A stretch of DNA of 64,000 bases from Morinoia aosen (taxonomy: Eukaryota; Arthropoda; Malacostraca; Amphipoda; Talitridae). Below are positions 1 to 12,136 of this stretch, one piece after another. The DNA lies in contig CM059571.1 of assembly GCA_030386875.1 (NCBI GenBank), forward strand, positions 22,996,355 to 23,060,354. The letters run 5' to 3'. How positions within the stretch are numbered: the first letter of the stretch is position 1; each line of letters starts with the position of its first letter. Position numbers and translations under genes: made by a program. The notes beneath the pieces are model-generated. The model ran no database searches and was not told the origin of the DNA. It worked only from the letters and a program-made list of their open reading frames with translations.

Positions 1-739
1 TTTAAATTCTGTTGAAAATTACAGTATTTAACGGCAAAATTTACGATTCAAATGTGGAAATACCTCTTCGGAGTCCTACTCCTTGGAAGTTTGGCAGGTC
101 GCCTATGATCATAAACACTGGTGAGAAAAGGGGAGAGGAACAATGAGAGTATGAACAAAGTATGAATATTAAAAAATGAGTCGTAACGAAGTAAGCAACG
201 ATTTTGAGCGCATTTTAATCCTTATTAGAAGCCATTGTCAGAGATAGCTTTGTCAAGAGAAAAATCATTTTATACTTGTTAAAACTGGAAACGCAAATGA
301 GAATTAACTCAATAATTTCTACCATAATAATGCTCACTTCGTTCGTAAGTATGGAGTCTCTAGGTTGTGCTACAGTCGTTGGATTTACTCCCTAGTTATT
401 TTTGTCTCATTTCATTCGAGTAATTCTTGGCCATTTTTACCTTAAATGAGTTTTTAGCCATTCTATAACTTAGCACAAATTTGTTTCTTTTCTACTAGCA
501 ATCTATTTTGAATTTACTTCTAATCTTCTGCATTTTAAATCCTTCTATAAGATATATTTGGCTTTTTTAATGTTTTCACGTTTCATTATACCACTGAAAA
601 TTGGTTGCAATTAATATCTTCACAATAAAAGTACAGATTTTCGAAAAAAATATCTAAAATTCCTGAAATAAAAAACATGGAACGGAATATGCGATGGGTG
701 CATTATATTTGTGGAGCATAAGTATTGAACGGTATTATA
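1..739. other. No gene recognised, AT-rich
   Basis: I see no coding region, RNA gene or clear repeat here. The stretch is AT-rich and ends at the left terminus of the minisatellite-bearing element. Confidence 0.6.
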
Positions 740-840
740 CAGGGTGCTTTCTAAATACGGGACCCGAAAAAATCGTTAATCACTTCTGATACAATGGACG
801 GATTTTTGAAAACAAAACGGCTGTAGAATCCTGAGATTTA
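740..840 (+). repeat. Left terminal inverted repeat
   Basis: This arm pairs with 2440-2542 in reverse complement with only scattered mismatches. The best-conserved stretch runs from the ACCCGAAAAAATC block to the CTGAGATTTA block. Confidence 0.8.
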
Positions 841-975
841 TATCTTTTATTTGAACTAATTTTTGAAGATGACATTCTTCATGCGGCGTCCACTCGACTT
901 CAAGCAATATTGGGCACGTGTTCGCGTGCTTCTCATTGCACCCTGATGATCCCCAGTATAACTTTTTCGCTGCCT

Positions 976-1034
976 GCATGCATGTTTTTCGCCGCCCAAG
1001 TAATTAAATCGCTTGGCTGGCGAAAAACATGCAT
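976..1034. repeat. Hairpin beside the minisatellite
   Basis: GCATGCATGTTTTTCGCC is followed by its inverted copy GGCGAAAAACATGCATGC, with a further CCAAG/CTTGG pairing inside and a short AT loop. The structure is an almost perfect ~59-bp foldback just before the repeat array. Confidence 0.7.
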
Positions 1035-2308
1035 GCTCTGGCGAAAAAGTTCGACTGGTGAGGGTGTTTCAAGAGAGAGTACAACCTCTCTTCGCTGGGT
1101 GAACAACCTGAGAGTACAATTTTCCAAGAGAGAGTACAACCTCTCTTCGTTGGGTGAACAACCTGAGAGTACAATTTTCCAAGAGAGAGTACAACCTCTC
1201 TTCGTTGGGTGAACAACCTGAGAGTACAATTTTCCAAGAGAGAGTACAACCTCTCTTCGCTGGGTGAACAACCTGAGAGTACAATTTTCCAAGAGAGAGT
1301 ACAACCTCTCTTCGTTGGGTGAACAACCTGAGAGTACAATTTTCCAAGAGAGAGTACAACCTCTCTTCGCTGGGTGAACAACCTGAGAGTACAATTTTCC
1401 AAGAGAGAGTACAACCTCTCTTCGTTGGGTGAACAACCTGAGAGTACAATTTTCCAAGAGAGAGTACAACCTCTCTTCGTTGGGTGAACAACCTGAGAGT
1501 ACAATTTTTCAAGAGAGAGTACAACCTCTCTTCGTTGGGTGAACAACCTGAGAGTACAATTTTCCAAGAGAGAGTACAACCTCTCCTCGCTGGGTGAACA
1601 ACCTGAGAGTACAATTTTCCAAGAGAGAGTACAACCTCTCTTCGTTGGGTGACCAACCTGAGAGTATAATTTTCCAAGAGAGAGTACAACCTCTCTTCGA
1701 TCGTTGGGTGAACAACCTGAGAGTACAATTTTCCAAGAGAGAGTACAACCTCTCTTCGCTGGGTGAACAACCAGAGAGTACAATTTTCCAAGAGAGAGTA
1801 CAACCTCTCTTCGTAGGGTGAACAACCTGAGAGTACAATTTTCCAAGAGAGAGTACAACCTCTCTTCGTTGGGTGAACAACCTGAGAGTACAATTTTCCA
1901 AGAGAGAGTACAACCTCTCTTCGTTGGGTGAACAACCTGAGAGTACAATTTTCCAAGAGAGAGTACAACCTCTCTTCGTTGGGTGAACAACCTGAGAGTA
2001 CAATTTTCCAAGAGAGAGTACAACCTCTCTTCGCTGGGTGAACAACCTGAGAGTACAATTTTCCAAGAGGGAGTACAACCTCTCTTCGTTGGGTGAACAA
2101 CCTGAGAGTACAATTTTCCAAGAGAGAGTACAACCTCTCTTCTTTGGGTGAACAACCTGAGAGTACAATTTTCCAAGAGAGAGTACAACCTCTCTTCGCT
2201 GGGTGAACAACCTGAGAGTACAATTTTCCAAGAGGGAGTACAACCTCTGGTACGACTTTGCTGGGCTAGGACAATGTTCCTTCCATTACGGAGGTATGCA
2301 GTGCTCAT
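1004..2308 (-). other. 434-codon repeat ORF, probably not a gene
   Basis: This frame starts with an ATG in the unique flank (2306-2308), runs through the whole minisatellite and stops in the left flank. The predicted product is a Cys- and Leu-containing 55-residue repeat in which the three translated phases follow one another (motifs ENCTLRLFTQRREVV, GKLYSQVVHPTKRG, SWKIVLSGCSPNEER). A random 55-bp unit would be stop-free in all three phases of a given strand about 7% of the time by my rough estimate, so openness alone is weak evidence. No known domain, signal peptide or promoter is visible. The other two phases are equally open over shorter spans. I treat it as an unproven frame. Confidence 0.2.
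1066..2250. repeat. 55-bp minisatellite, about 21 copies
   Basis: The unit contains CCAAGAGAGAGTACAACC, CTCTTCGTTGGGTG and AACAACCTGAGAGTACAA. Copies differ by only a few substitutions (CGCTGGG/CGTTGGG) and one 4-bp insertion at about 1700. Each unit holds a small GAGAG-TACAAC-CTCTC hairpin. Because 55 is not a multiple of 3, the frame rotates every unit. The minus strand has no stop in any of the three rotations, so long minus-strand reading frames (the longest 1004-2308, 434 codons) run through the array. The low divergence suggests recent expansion or homogenisation. Confidence 0.95.
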
Positions 2309-2439
2309 GAAAGCTACATGTTTCTTTGTCCAGTTCGTCGTCTTGGCGGCAGTTTCAGAGCAGGATGAATTTTACTGTGTCCTCTGATTCTTATTTTGGC
2401 AATTTTATCATAAATACGTAAGTAATGAATAAAACATAT

Positions 2440-2542
2440 AAATCTCAGGATTCTACTGCCGTTTTGTTTTCAAAAATCCGTCCATTGTATCAAAAGTTAT
2501 TAAAGATTTTTTCGGGTCATGTATTTAAAAAAACACCCTATG
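2440..2542 (-). repeat. Right terminal inverted repeat
   Basis: Reverse complement of the 740-840 arm. The outermost CACCCTATG corresponds to the CAGGGTG end on the left. Confidence 0.8.
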
Positions 2543-5500
2543 TAAGCCATCGCAAGAGGATGGCTGATAAGAGGATTGACTGAAGTTTTCCTGCCATGCA
2601 TTGCGAAAAAGGTTCATCTAAGAAGCACAAAAATAAACCCAAGTCATCACAGAATCACTCCTGCGCCTGTCAGGTGGAAGCACAAAGCGTGGATCATAAG
2701 TATTTTCTATTTCACGTTTTCAAACTCTACCATTTGTGAGAGATGAAATAGATAGTGACGCGTATAGGATCCTCATTTAACTCTAGCAACAGACACACCT
2801 AGTCAAGAATACCAAAATAATAAATGTATACAATGCATGGTGTGTCAATATTCTTATCAAACCCTTAAAATATCGTCTTCTTAAATCTTAATCACATAAA
2901 CTAAAGGATTGTAAAGCCTTGAATTGTCGCACTTTTATGTTCTTCGTGCAAATGAACTTGGAATAGAATGAAGTAATTTTATGAATTTTGACATTGTCAT
3001 CTTCGACAAAATATTGATCATTAGCAATGCTAGCTATGATTATGCAATGAATTTTTTCCTCAAAACCTCAAAGTCCTCGAATAATTCTGCTTGGTATTCA
3101 ATACAATCAATAGCTCACGATAAATATTAGAGGTTCAATTTTTTTACGCCAGTTCACGCGGAGTGGTCTCTTAAGCAATTTGTGCGATTTTAAATTGATG
3201 ACAGGATTGCGTGCATCTACTCAATTTGTAGAAAAGCATAATAGTATGCGGAAATGTTTTACGTCAAATTCAACTATACTCTTGGTTGAAAATAATTGGA
3301 TTTCAAAAATTTCATTATAAATTAAACCCACCCTCTAGCAATACAACAGACAATCGAAACAAAAACTGCTCCAATTATTTTCCCAGATTCCAATGGGTGG
3401 AAATTTCCCAAGATATCGAAACTGCAATGCTGACCAGCGATTCCGGGTTTTCCAGGCCAGGTACAGGATTACTCTCCGCTGATCATTTCTTATGACTTGC
3501 ATTTTTGACCTGGGAAAACCAAAAGAACTTCGCAAATTTTAGGACTACAAAATACAATGACATATTTACACTTCTTTTTGGAGCTGATGATATCGAAAAG
3601 AAGAGTTGTCAATATATTAGGATATGGTATATATTACACAAGTGAATGACAATTCAACAGTAAAATCAACCAGTGCGAAGGTATGTTAATGCTTGAAAAC
3701 ACGCCCAGTAATCGATTTACGATCGTTGTCCGAGATCGGCTTAACTTTTTCAGTATCAGGCAACTTGAATGAAGAAACAAATTTTCGTTGAAATAAGTTA
3801 ATTATCTTTATTTCCAAACGGAGTTTTGAGATAGCTAAGAACTTGCATTGTGTGATGGAATGTGGTCACTGAATTCAAAATTAAAATGAGATTTTAAATT
3901 AGACTCTCACGTTTATAAAAGTCTTTAGCAAAAAACTTAATTACACCATCACATGTTTCTTCCATACTTATTTACGCTTGGAAAGAGCAACATGGCTTTC
4001 TCTCGTATCAATATGCGAGAAAGAATCGTCTGCTGAAAGTTAGAATCTCACATAAATAACGGAGGCAGAGGGTTTGTCTGCTCTGGAAGCTGAAATTGCA
4101 ATCTCAAAGCATCGCCCATGATCCCAGGATTTCAAAGAACTTTATTCTTTTCGACACGATCTTCACAAGGAAGGAGAAATCCTGGAGCCCGTGTATATTG
4201 AAGTACAACAAGATATGATTGCTATGGCAACTCTTCGCGATACATGACCTTTAACGGGCGTCTCCCCGTCTAGCACAGGCGACTTTCACGGTTAAGTTCA
4301 AACAACAAAATAGCAATGTGAAACCCAAGTAAGACAGTGAGACCTAGGAAAAATGTTGAATTTTAGTTATTGCACTGTATCTTCAGCAGCACAGATACAT
4401 GCGAGCAAAAATTTAAACATCTAGGCATTGCATGAGTGTGCTCTGACTGCATTTGAATATCTGAAACTTTTTGTAAACAACAATAATGCAGAAATGTAGT
4501 TTTCTTGTCCGAAAAATTTTCAGAGCTTGATTTCTTTGTATCGTTAAACAGAACTCTAAAGCAGGCTAGCAAATGCTCAGAAAAGTTTTTACAATCAGAC
4601 AAAATTGTTTTGTTTTCAGTAATATATTTCGTACACTTTCCTATTCGAATTTGTTTCTATTAACAATTACCAAGGTGATAGCAAATTTCAGACCGAGGCA
4701 CTTAATGGAATGGAACTGAATGGAACGCTCGCGATTAAATCTAATGACCTACAACTTCTAATTGAATGTGAAGATTCTGTAGTAAAGCTTGCGCTTTCAG
4801 GCGATATCGAAAGCGGAGAGATTTCTGAAACGTAATTTTATTAACATTTAACGTAGCTCATGATTGTACAGAATCTTGCTTGTTAGCCACAATAGATGAT
4901 TCATTATACACGCAGAACTCTCAAAATGCACGTCGACATTGTTGCCAGCATCAGGAGGATATTCATTCACAGCAAAGTTAATTAAAGGTGAAGGAAGTCA
5001 GGGTCCATGCCCCCAGCCCTCTTTTCTCCTGCAGTCGGTCATGATGCAGCATTGAAGCTGATTTCAGCTTTCGTAATGCAGCTGTTGAGAGCAAGCTACT
5101 TGTGTACAGCTTTCGAAAGAACAAATTGATAAGTAAAGAGGACTCTTTCTTCGTCCATGATACTAAGATAACGCACATCTTTCGAATCTAAATTTGTTAT
5201 AAAATTTTTCCTCTACCATTGAAACTGTTGAACTTGTATTTTCATTGAAACCTAACAACTAATTCAAACCTAAAGTTAATTATCCTTCAAAATTAAATGA
5301 AGAACATTTGTTGACAATGCATACTTGAATAGCGTGCCACTTCTCCCCTGTGCAGGTAGTAAGCGGGAAGAAATTCGTTACGTATTACGTCTCACACATT
5401 GTCTTACGGTCATGACGCTAAGCGGACGGATCATTTGTCTTTACTGCCCAGCTCTCATGAATGACCTGGTTAGTCGGCCCAAAGAATGGCATCGCGTTAG

Positions 5501-6080
5501 TCACCATTTAGTTCCCAAGCATTACAGTATAAAAAAATACACAGAATTACAATAAAGAAAAGTTTAAGAATATTCATTCTGAGAAATGCAATTCAACTCA
5601 GTAATTTTGGCTGAATTTTTTCACTATTGTAAAACTACTTATTATTCAAAGATATTCCATACAATATAATGAACTTAAACGAAAGGGGAGTTGATATTTA
5701 CATGCCAGCTCAAATGACCCGTTTAATGAGTCATGGAATGTTTACAACTGTTAATTCGAAATAAAACAATGATGATTCAATCATAAAACGGATGTAACAT
5801 GTGCGCTGGTGATGTATAAATCAGCTAAAAATCATATACTCAGCTCCTCGTTGCAGCGCTCCCCACAGTGGTGGGCACTCGTTGCGCTAGTTACCCTCGG
5901 CTCTACCGACTACTACCACTACTCTACCCACCCACTACTTCGTATGGCTTTTATGCTGCGTTGTTTCCGATGGTAGAATTAAGCTTCTGACAATTGTTCA
6001 CAAAATACTCATTGCATACTTCTGAAAATCCATTATTTTTCGATTAACCGAGTTCGAGTTAGCGTGATACTGAATTTGTG
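2543..6080. other. No gene recognised
   Basis: This is ordinary AT-rich sequence. Slightly GC-richer patches lie at about 4030-4320 and 5850-5960. Near 3450-3520 a GGTTTTCC.../...GGAAAACC pair could form a weak hairpin. The only frames are short, and I recognise none. Confidence 0.5.
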
Positions 6081-6088
6081 AGCCAACC

Positions 6089-7190
6089 ATGACTCGTTTC
6101 AATTTAAGTCAAGAGCATGTGAAATACCGCTTTCTCAACATGAAAGACTTCCTTGCACCAAATAGTGGGTGGAAACGAAGCTGGACTACTTCGAGAACCA
6201 AACTGCAAACAGCCACGACAACCATTCACATTGCCCTACCGAATCGTTTCGGGAGGAAGACTGCGGTGCATTTAATGAGATTATACAGGGAGTGGTGCAC
6301 CGTGAACATATGAAACTAAGTGAAACAGTGAATTCCGTTCGATACCGGCAAGCACTAATCAATTTGAACTATACACTGGTCGAAAAGCGCCTAGATTGGG
6401 CTGCAAGACTAGGGAAAGTGATGTTACAGCAAGACAACGCGTGAGGCCCGTTTACGCTATTAATCTTTCGGCCGAATTATGGATTTTTCGGTAGTCCGCG
6501 AAGACGAACACAGATGGCAAACTGTCAGATTTCGGTGTGTTCGTGTTTTCGAAACTGTTGGAAAACTTTCGTGGAAACAGCGAACACTCGATTGCTTATG
6601 TATTGTGAATGGTGTTTTTGTTCGTGAATTGCTTGGTTTCTACGTCTTTTTTTCCCATTTTATAAATTTTATTGTGTTGTTCTCGCTAATACAGTAAACT
6701 TTAGGACTGCATTGACTATATGCCAATCAGTTAAAATTTAATTGATGTTCATTTAAATAAAATAAAAACTAACTGCCAGTGTACTTCGGTTTCACGCCGC
6801 CGAAATCGTAGTCTAGAAACAATTCATAAAAGTTTGTGTTTGTGTCCTCGATTTGGTGTGTTTGTGATTGACGAAAAGTTGGATAGTGCAGACAGGCCTT
6901 TAACGGACGGCATCATAGACACTATTTTCTCACTTAGCTGGGAACTGCCATAATCGGCATTCTCACCAGATTTAGCCCCTTCCGACTACCATTCATTCTT
7001 ATCGATGTCTCACGCCTTCCCAGCAACACTTCAACAGTTACAAAAATTTTGGAAAATAAGTTAGTGAATAGGTCAACTAGCACGTTTATTACGTAGTGGA
7101 ACATATGTGTACCACTAGGTAACTTGTTCCTTTACAGACCGTTGTAAATGGACAGTATTTCAATTGTTTTTTTACTACCTTTGCTTAAAA
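6089..7190 (+). pseudogene. Broken mariner-type transposase
   Basis: A frame around 6270-6440 reads GVVHREHMKLSETVNSVRY followed by a QQDNA motif. In mariner transposases this segment follows the central WWD region and contains the second catalytic Asp (HDNA). The frame then breaks. It resumes at about 6895-7000 with ARP-like residues, DTIFSLSWELP and FSPDLAPSDYHSF, the third-Asp (DD34D) region, and peters out near a degraded C-terminal 'RW..' motif at about 7140. The likely start is the ATG at 6089 (MTRFNLSQEH). Most of the N-terminal and central domain is missing between 6150 and 6260. It cannot encode a working enzyme. No clear terminal repeats were found. Confidence 0.75.
6445..6890. other. 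~445-bp insertion inside the mariner frame
   Basis: The transposase reading stops just after the QDNA codons and resumes at about 6895 with the next expected residues, so the DNA between is an insertion. Both junctions carry an AGGCC-containing motif. The insert has related TCAGATTTCGGTGTGTT- and TCGATTTGGTGTGTT-type segments at its two ends. Its class is unknown. Confidence 0.45.
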
Positions 7191-7882
7191 TAAATAATAG
7201 CTCGCAAGTTACAATAATATGGTGCAACTATATTTACTCAATTCTTCTACTTCCAATCTAACCAAATCAACTGTAGCAACCGTACAAACGTAGCCAACGT
7301 GCTAGAAATGTGAACAATTTTTCAGCGAGGAAATCCTCAATTAAAATGCCGCATTTGAGCAAAATGTACGTATAGTTGTCGATGACACATACCTAAAATA
7401 AGGTATTTTTACCATATACTGAAGAGGTAATTGTTTTCTTGAAGAAGTATCAATGATTATAATTGATTGGCAGTCCTAGTATTATTTTTTCAAGTGGAAA
7501 TAGACCGCTAAGCTAAAATAACACACCTAAGACTAACTTCCTAGCTCATCCAATATAGAAGATATAAACTCAACCTACCAGCTGTACGACCAAATTCTAG
7601 CTTGTTATCGGAAATTGGGCAAAGCACACTAGTCCGCTTTCAAGGTGACTCCGAGACTTCGTTGAAGGACGGATTCAGGTTCACTCGTTGGCAAGTGCGT
7701 GTTAGGAACACGTGTTGCATGCATGCGTTTAACCGTAAATGGCTGGACATACATGTTCGAGTATATGAACCTTAAACTACGAAAAGGTACTACTGTTCCT
7801 GTGCGCTGTTTGTGTTGCTGGCGACGATTTTGTGTAATGTGAATGTACTGCACATGGTTTGACACTTGAGGGGCTTGCATTA
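7191..7882. other. No gene recognised
   Basis: AT-rich sequence between the mariner relic and the 38-bp repeats. Nothing in it can be assigned. Confidence 0.5.
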
Positions 7883-8068
7883 TGTTATGGCTACGCAGAT
7901 ATTCTGACAGTTAAAGTTTATGTTATAGCTGCACAGATATTCTGACATTTAAAGTTTATGTTATAGCTGCACAGATATTCTGACAGTTAAAGTTTGTGTT
8001 ATAGCTGCACAGATATTCTGACAGTTAAAGTTTGTGTTATAGCTGCACAGATATTCTGACAGTCAACG
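7883..8068. repeat. 38-bp tandem repeat, nearly 5 copies
   Basis: The unit contains GTTATAGCTGCACAGATA and TTCTGACAGTTAAAGTTT. The copies are almost identical and the last decays at AGTCAACG. Confidence 0.9.
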
Positions 8069-8934
8069 TCTTAACTAGAGGTCTTTTTCGAGAAGTAAAA
8101 TAAGCATTTTCTCATGCAGGGTTAAAAAGAAGCGTAGGAATAGTTAATAAATTTTTTACCAATAATCATTTAAAAGAGTTTAAGTCCTATACATAAGTCG
8201 AACCTTAAAGGCTACTGTGGTAAATGTAAAACGGTTACAATCAGTCAGTGAAAATATTTTCATTTGAAAAGACAGCAGAATAGAACTAGTTCATTATAGT
8301 CTGGATGTTGTGATATTCGGTCGCCTGTCATTCTATTGTAGTCCAATCTGCAAATATGAACGTTTATATTTACCCGCGCTTATGCTAGTGAGAGTGTCAG
8401 TGCAAGTTTAAATACTTTTCGAAGGCAGCACACAAAATTCTGACATGCATAGCTCATACTCGTCACTTTTCGTTCGCAAGGAGTACCGATCAATGTTCCT
8501 GAAGTATACAGCGTCCTAGGATTGATGCAACTTTATTATGGAAGGCTTGAGTTCAAGAAAAATAATAAGAGTTAACGGCTACGCTAGCGAAACAGTCACT
8601 ATAATAAAACACTTCAATTTGAGTGATGTGCGTCCTAAATATGTACATACACAAGTAAGTACGTATAAGTATTCATACGCTGCACTATTTTTTTTCAAAT
8701 TACTTGCTAATTTGTCTTCCATTCAAACTAGAATATGGGAGTCAGTGCATGAAGCATCCACGTTCTAAATTTTCGAATTCCTAGAATTACTGAAAATGAT
8801 TTTAAGTGAGTTGCTACTTATGTCAAATCAATTACATATGATTAAAATGAACCCTCGGTTTCACTCATCACAGCCTATTAAAATTTATAATGCATAGCAA
8901 TTGATTGTAATTCAAAATTATTTCATTAGCATGG
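8069..8934. other. No gene recognised
   Basis: AT-rich, with short frames only. Confidence 0.5.
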
Positions 8935-9288
8935 GTGAAATTATGTGCCTCCACCGCCGAGGCCGCAGGTGTGCTGAACGCCAGTGAAAAATCGATGTTC
9001 TTCCGAGTCAGAGAACATCTAATCGTTTCTCATGGTGCCACTGGGTATTCAACAATTTTAAAAGAAAGTTACTTAAACGTACATGCAATCAATAAGAGAA
9101 TAATTTTTTGTGAAACTTTAAACTGCATGCACACAAATTCTTCTTCGCTGTTTTTTAATGGAAGACTGCGGATAGACCATCACAAAAACAATGATAATTC
9201 TTGGTTTGATGAAGTGTTGCAAGGAATACAGTATAACCATTTAACAAGGTGTATAACCACTGTTTTCTTGGTATGGGAAGAAAAATAA
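8935..9288 (+). other. 117-codon frame, unassigned
   Basis: This is an uninterrupted frame. Its first ~35 residues include TAEAAGVLNASEKSMFFRV, which faintly resembles the helix-turn-helix ('AA..tGVS..tv.rv') at the start of some transposases. An AG that could be a splice acceptor precedes it (TTATTTCATTAG). The rest (many Asn and His, no motif) is not recognisable. It could be a transposon fragment or chance. Confidence 0.15.
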
Positions 9289-10182
9289 TATTAAAAAGGT
9301 ATTTTTTTAGATAGCTAGCCCAGTGTTCTTCGACAGCCCAATTACCTTAGTAGATTAGATTCGACAGCAGCTGAGTAGCTCCACGTACCGTGATTATTTA
9401 ACGATAAAAACTATCAAAGCCACGAAGACATGCAAGCTCAGGTTAAGCTGCCATGCAGTCTCAGGGCCACTGGATTGATAATTTTCTAGATTAATATGCT
9501 GGTTTGGATCATTACTACTGAAATTTGCCCCAAAACAATTCAGCAACTTGCCTTTTAATGGCCCTTACGGTAAAATTCCAAATTTAAAGAAGCTCTCAAA
9601 CTTGAGGATTTTAGGAGAAAAAGGCTGATGATACAAACACGCTGAAGCCAGTTGCGTAGAGCTAACCTGTTCCGACTTCGCTTGCCACGCCCAGGAGTAC
9701 GTGAACAGGTGAACAGCCGAGGCGTGCGTGATGCAGCGCATGCGTGCAACTGTTCAGGGAAAAAATAACTGGAAAAATCAAGGGACTGAGAAAATACTGC
9801 CTCTGAGTATAGCTGCATGCCTTAAAAGGAGAGAATATATCATGTTGCAGTTGTGTTTATTGATTGTGTAGGTGAGCAAGTTGAAGTATACATGAATAGA
9901 GCATGGTAACAGGAACCAACCGAGTGTCTCACATTTTCAGTAACATCTGTGGGTGGGATCCCATTAGTCAAATGCTAAAATGTTAAACAGCAATATAGCT
10001 CCTTGAAGAATACGCTTCCCTAATTTGCAGTGGTTTTTAAAATGACCTGTGACGTTTGCAGTTCGCCACATGTATTTATTTTTATTTTCCGCAACAATTG
10101 GTCCTTGAACGAAGACTGCCTATAGCAGCCAACTCAAACGTAGGTTAGCCTTCAAATTTTAATAAGGCATATGCGCAGTAAC
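9289..10182. other. No gene recognised
   Basis: A GC-richer patch at about 9640-9760 contains GCGCATGCGTGC. No coding signal or known repeat was seen. Confidence 0.45.
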
Positions 10183-10784
10183 CAGGGTTACGGAGTCCGA
10201 TTCGCCGGAGTCGTTTATTTTGATGTGGAGTCGGAGTCGTTTTTCCGAATGTGATAGAGTCGAGGTCAGAGTCACTATTTTTTGGTGCCTTCGACTCTTA
10301 TTTTGCTGAAAGCTATTTATAAAAGTTAAACAAAACAGTTAAAGCTGAAAATGTGCAATGTTTTTTTTGATTATTTTGTTGAAAGTACGAAACACCGTGT
10401 ATTACCTAATAATGTCATTGATGGCTAGTCACTGTGGGTGCGTGTACATACATATGATACATACGAGTACGAAATGTAATTTTCACATAGGAAGGATCAT
10501 GCATATTTTACAGTTAAAAAGCAGGAATTAGTCACTGAAATCATCGCAAGTCCATTCTGTTTATTTCTGCCTTGTTTATTTCCCCTTCAAAAAATAGACA
10601 GGAAGTAGAAACTAGTAATAAAGGCGTTGCAAATTACTTGCATGGCAGCTCAGCTGATGCAATACATTTTACTCATATTCAGCGTGGCAACTCTCTTCGC
10701 TTTTAATGTGTCTGTACTCTATACCAGTCGTTCCCTATAACGATATTTGCTATTCTTTAGGTTATTCTACGGTGTATTGATTGA

Positions 10785-10905
10785 TAATGACTAGTCTTTG
10801 CAGAAACTTAAAGTTATGTTGTGATCATAATTTTTTTAATTTTTAGGCTTTGATATACTGACAATGACTAGTCTTTGCCAAAACCTAAAGCTATGTTCGT
10901 ATACC
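10785..10905. repeat. Imperfect ~77-bp direct duplication
   Basis: AATGACTAGTCTTTGCAGAAAC near 10787 recurs as AATGACTAGTCTTTGCCAAAAC near 10863, each followed by a CTWAAGYTATGTT tail. It lies inside the hAT-like element. Confidence 0.6.
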
Positions 10906-12057
10906 TAAAGACTTCTAGTCTTCCAGTTATGTTATCACTATTGATAATGGAAATTTAATCAGTTTAATCTGGATTTTAATAACTAGAATATTAATTTTTT
11001 CAACAATACGTAGTACTTGCGTACTTTATATTGATCTCTCTGTTTTGTTTACTTCCTAGTCTTTGCGTCACATAAATATGTGTTAACTGCACAGTTCTAA
11101 TGTTATACCTTGAATGTTGTCTGGTTATTTCGGAGTTATATTGTCTTTCTCTTTGTCATTATCATGTCTTATTTCTATCTTCTGCTCACTTTTAGGTAAG
11201 CTTTTAAGTAAGCACACGTTAATGTAGAAATTTTTATGATTGTTTTCATAATTTTAATCACTGAAATAGCATCTGCTTTTCGGCATTATATAATTAATTA
11301 CTTCTTTAAAAAGAATATTTGTGAACGTTTTAAGATAATCAATATCGATATTGGGGTGTATTAAAAAATTAAACTACAATGTAAACGAACTGTAGTTAAA
11401 ATAATGCGTAGCGAAAACCTCACTTAGTCACATACATGTAACTGGGAGCGATGCACTGCCTCAGCTGCACTGATTGTTGCACTTTGTACGATAGTATAAA
11501 GCATCTTGCAGAAAACGTTCCAAGTTGCACCAAAAATTCAAAATGAATAGGAAATGAGTGTTAATGAAAGAAAAAAGTTTCAAACACTTGGTAAAAACTT
11601 AGAAGAAAATGAAAAATGATATCATTTTACATTCGAAGAACCTAAAAGTGATTTTTATTCGTAAACAAAACGTACCGGAAACGTCAGGCCCGTTATATAT
11701 AAGACGGAAGCAGAACAACTTTTGGCTATTATTTGCAGGTGTAACATAAAACAGTGTTGAGCAATGATGTGGCATCTGTACTGCAATGTTACTATGCGTC
11801 GTGTAAATAAAGAGAATAAAAGGCAGTGCAAATCGTACTTACCTTATCTACAAATATATCAAAACTTTGGGCATTTCGAGCATAGTAATGAAATCAATTA
11901 TTATAATTTCTTTGAACATAATTAATCTCAGAAAGAAATTGTTGATACTGATCTATACTTTTCAGGACAGGCACTGCCTACCTTGCCTATTCGGAGGGCA
12001 TGTAGTTTAATATATATGCCTACTCAGAGGCACGTGTCCGTAATATATATTTGTATA

Positions 12058-12136
12058 TAATAATAAAAATAATAATAACAGTAATAAAAATAATAATAAT
12101 AATAATAATGATAATAATGATAATAATATTAATAAA
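12058..12136. repeat. AAT/GATAAT microsatellite
   Basis: Runs of ATAATAATAA interspersed with GATAAT units. Confidence 0.85.

Larger units (their letters stand above)
740..2542. mobile_element. Non-autonomous TIR element carrying a 55-bp minisatellite
   Basis: The ends are inverted copies of each other over about 100 bp (740-840 and 2440-2542). Both begin with an (A)GGGTG-type terminus and share a long GGACGGATTTTTGAAAACAA block. A TA dinucleotide lies outside each end (738-739 and 2543-2544), so a TA target duplication is possible, although the outermost bases differ by a 2-nt indel. Inside are a 59-bp hairpin, about 1.2 kb of 55-bp tandem repeats and roughly 190 bp of unique sequence. No transposase is recognisable. 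I infer a MITE-like DNA element that has captured or grown a minisatellite; the superfamily is uncertain. Confidence 0.75.

Noticed and set aside
910-1212. Plus-strand frame entering the minisatellite
   Set aside because: It is repeat sequence read in the opposite direction and has no independent coding signal.
933-2243. Several further long minus-strand frames (178, 244 and 384 codons) across the minisatellite
   Set aside because: They are the other phases of the same 55-bp tandem repeat and not separate genes.
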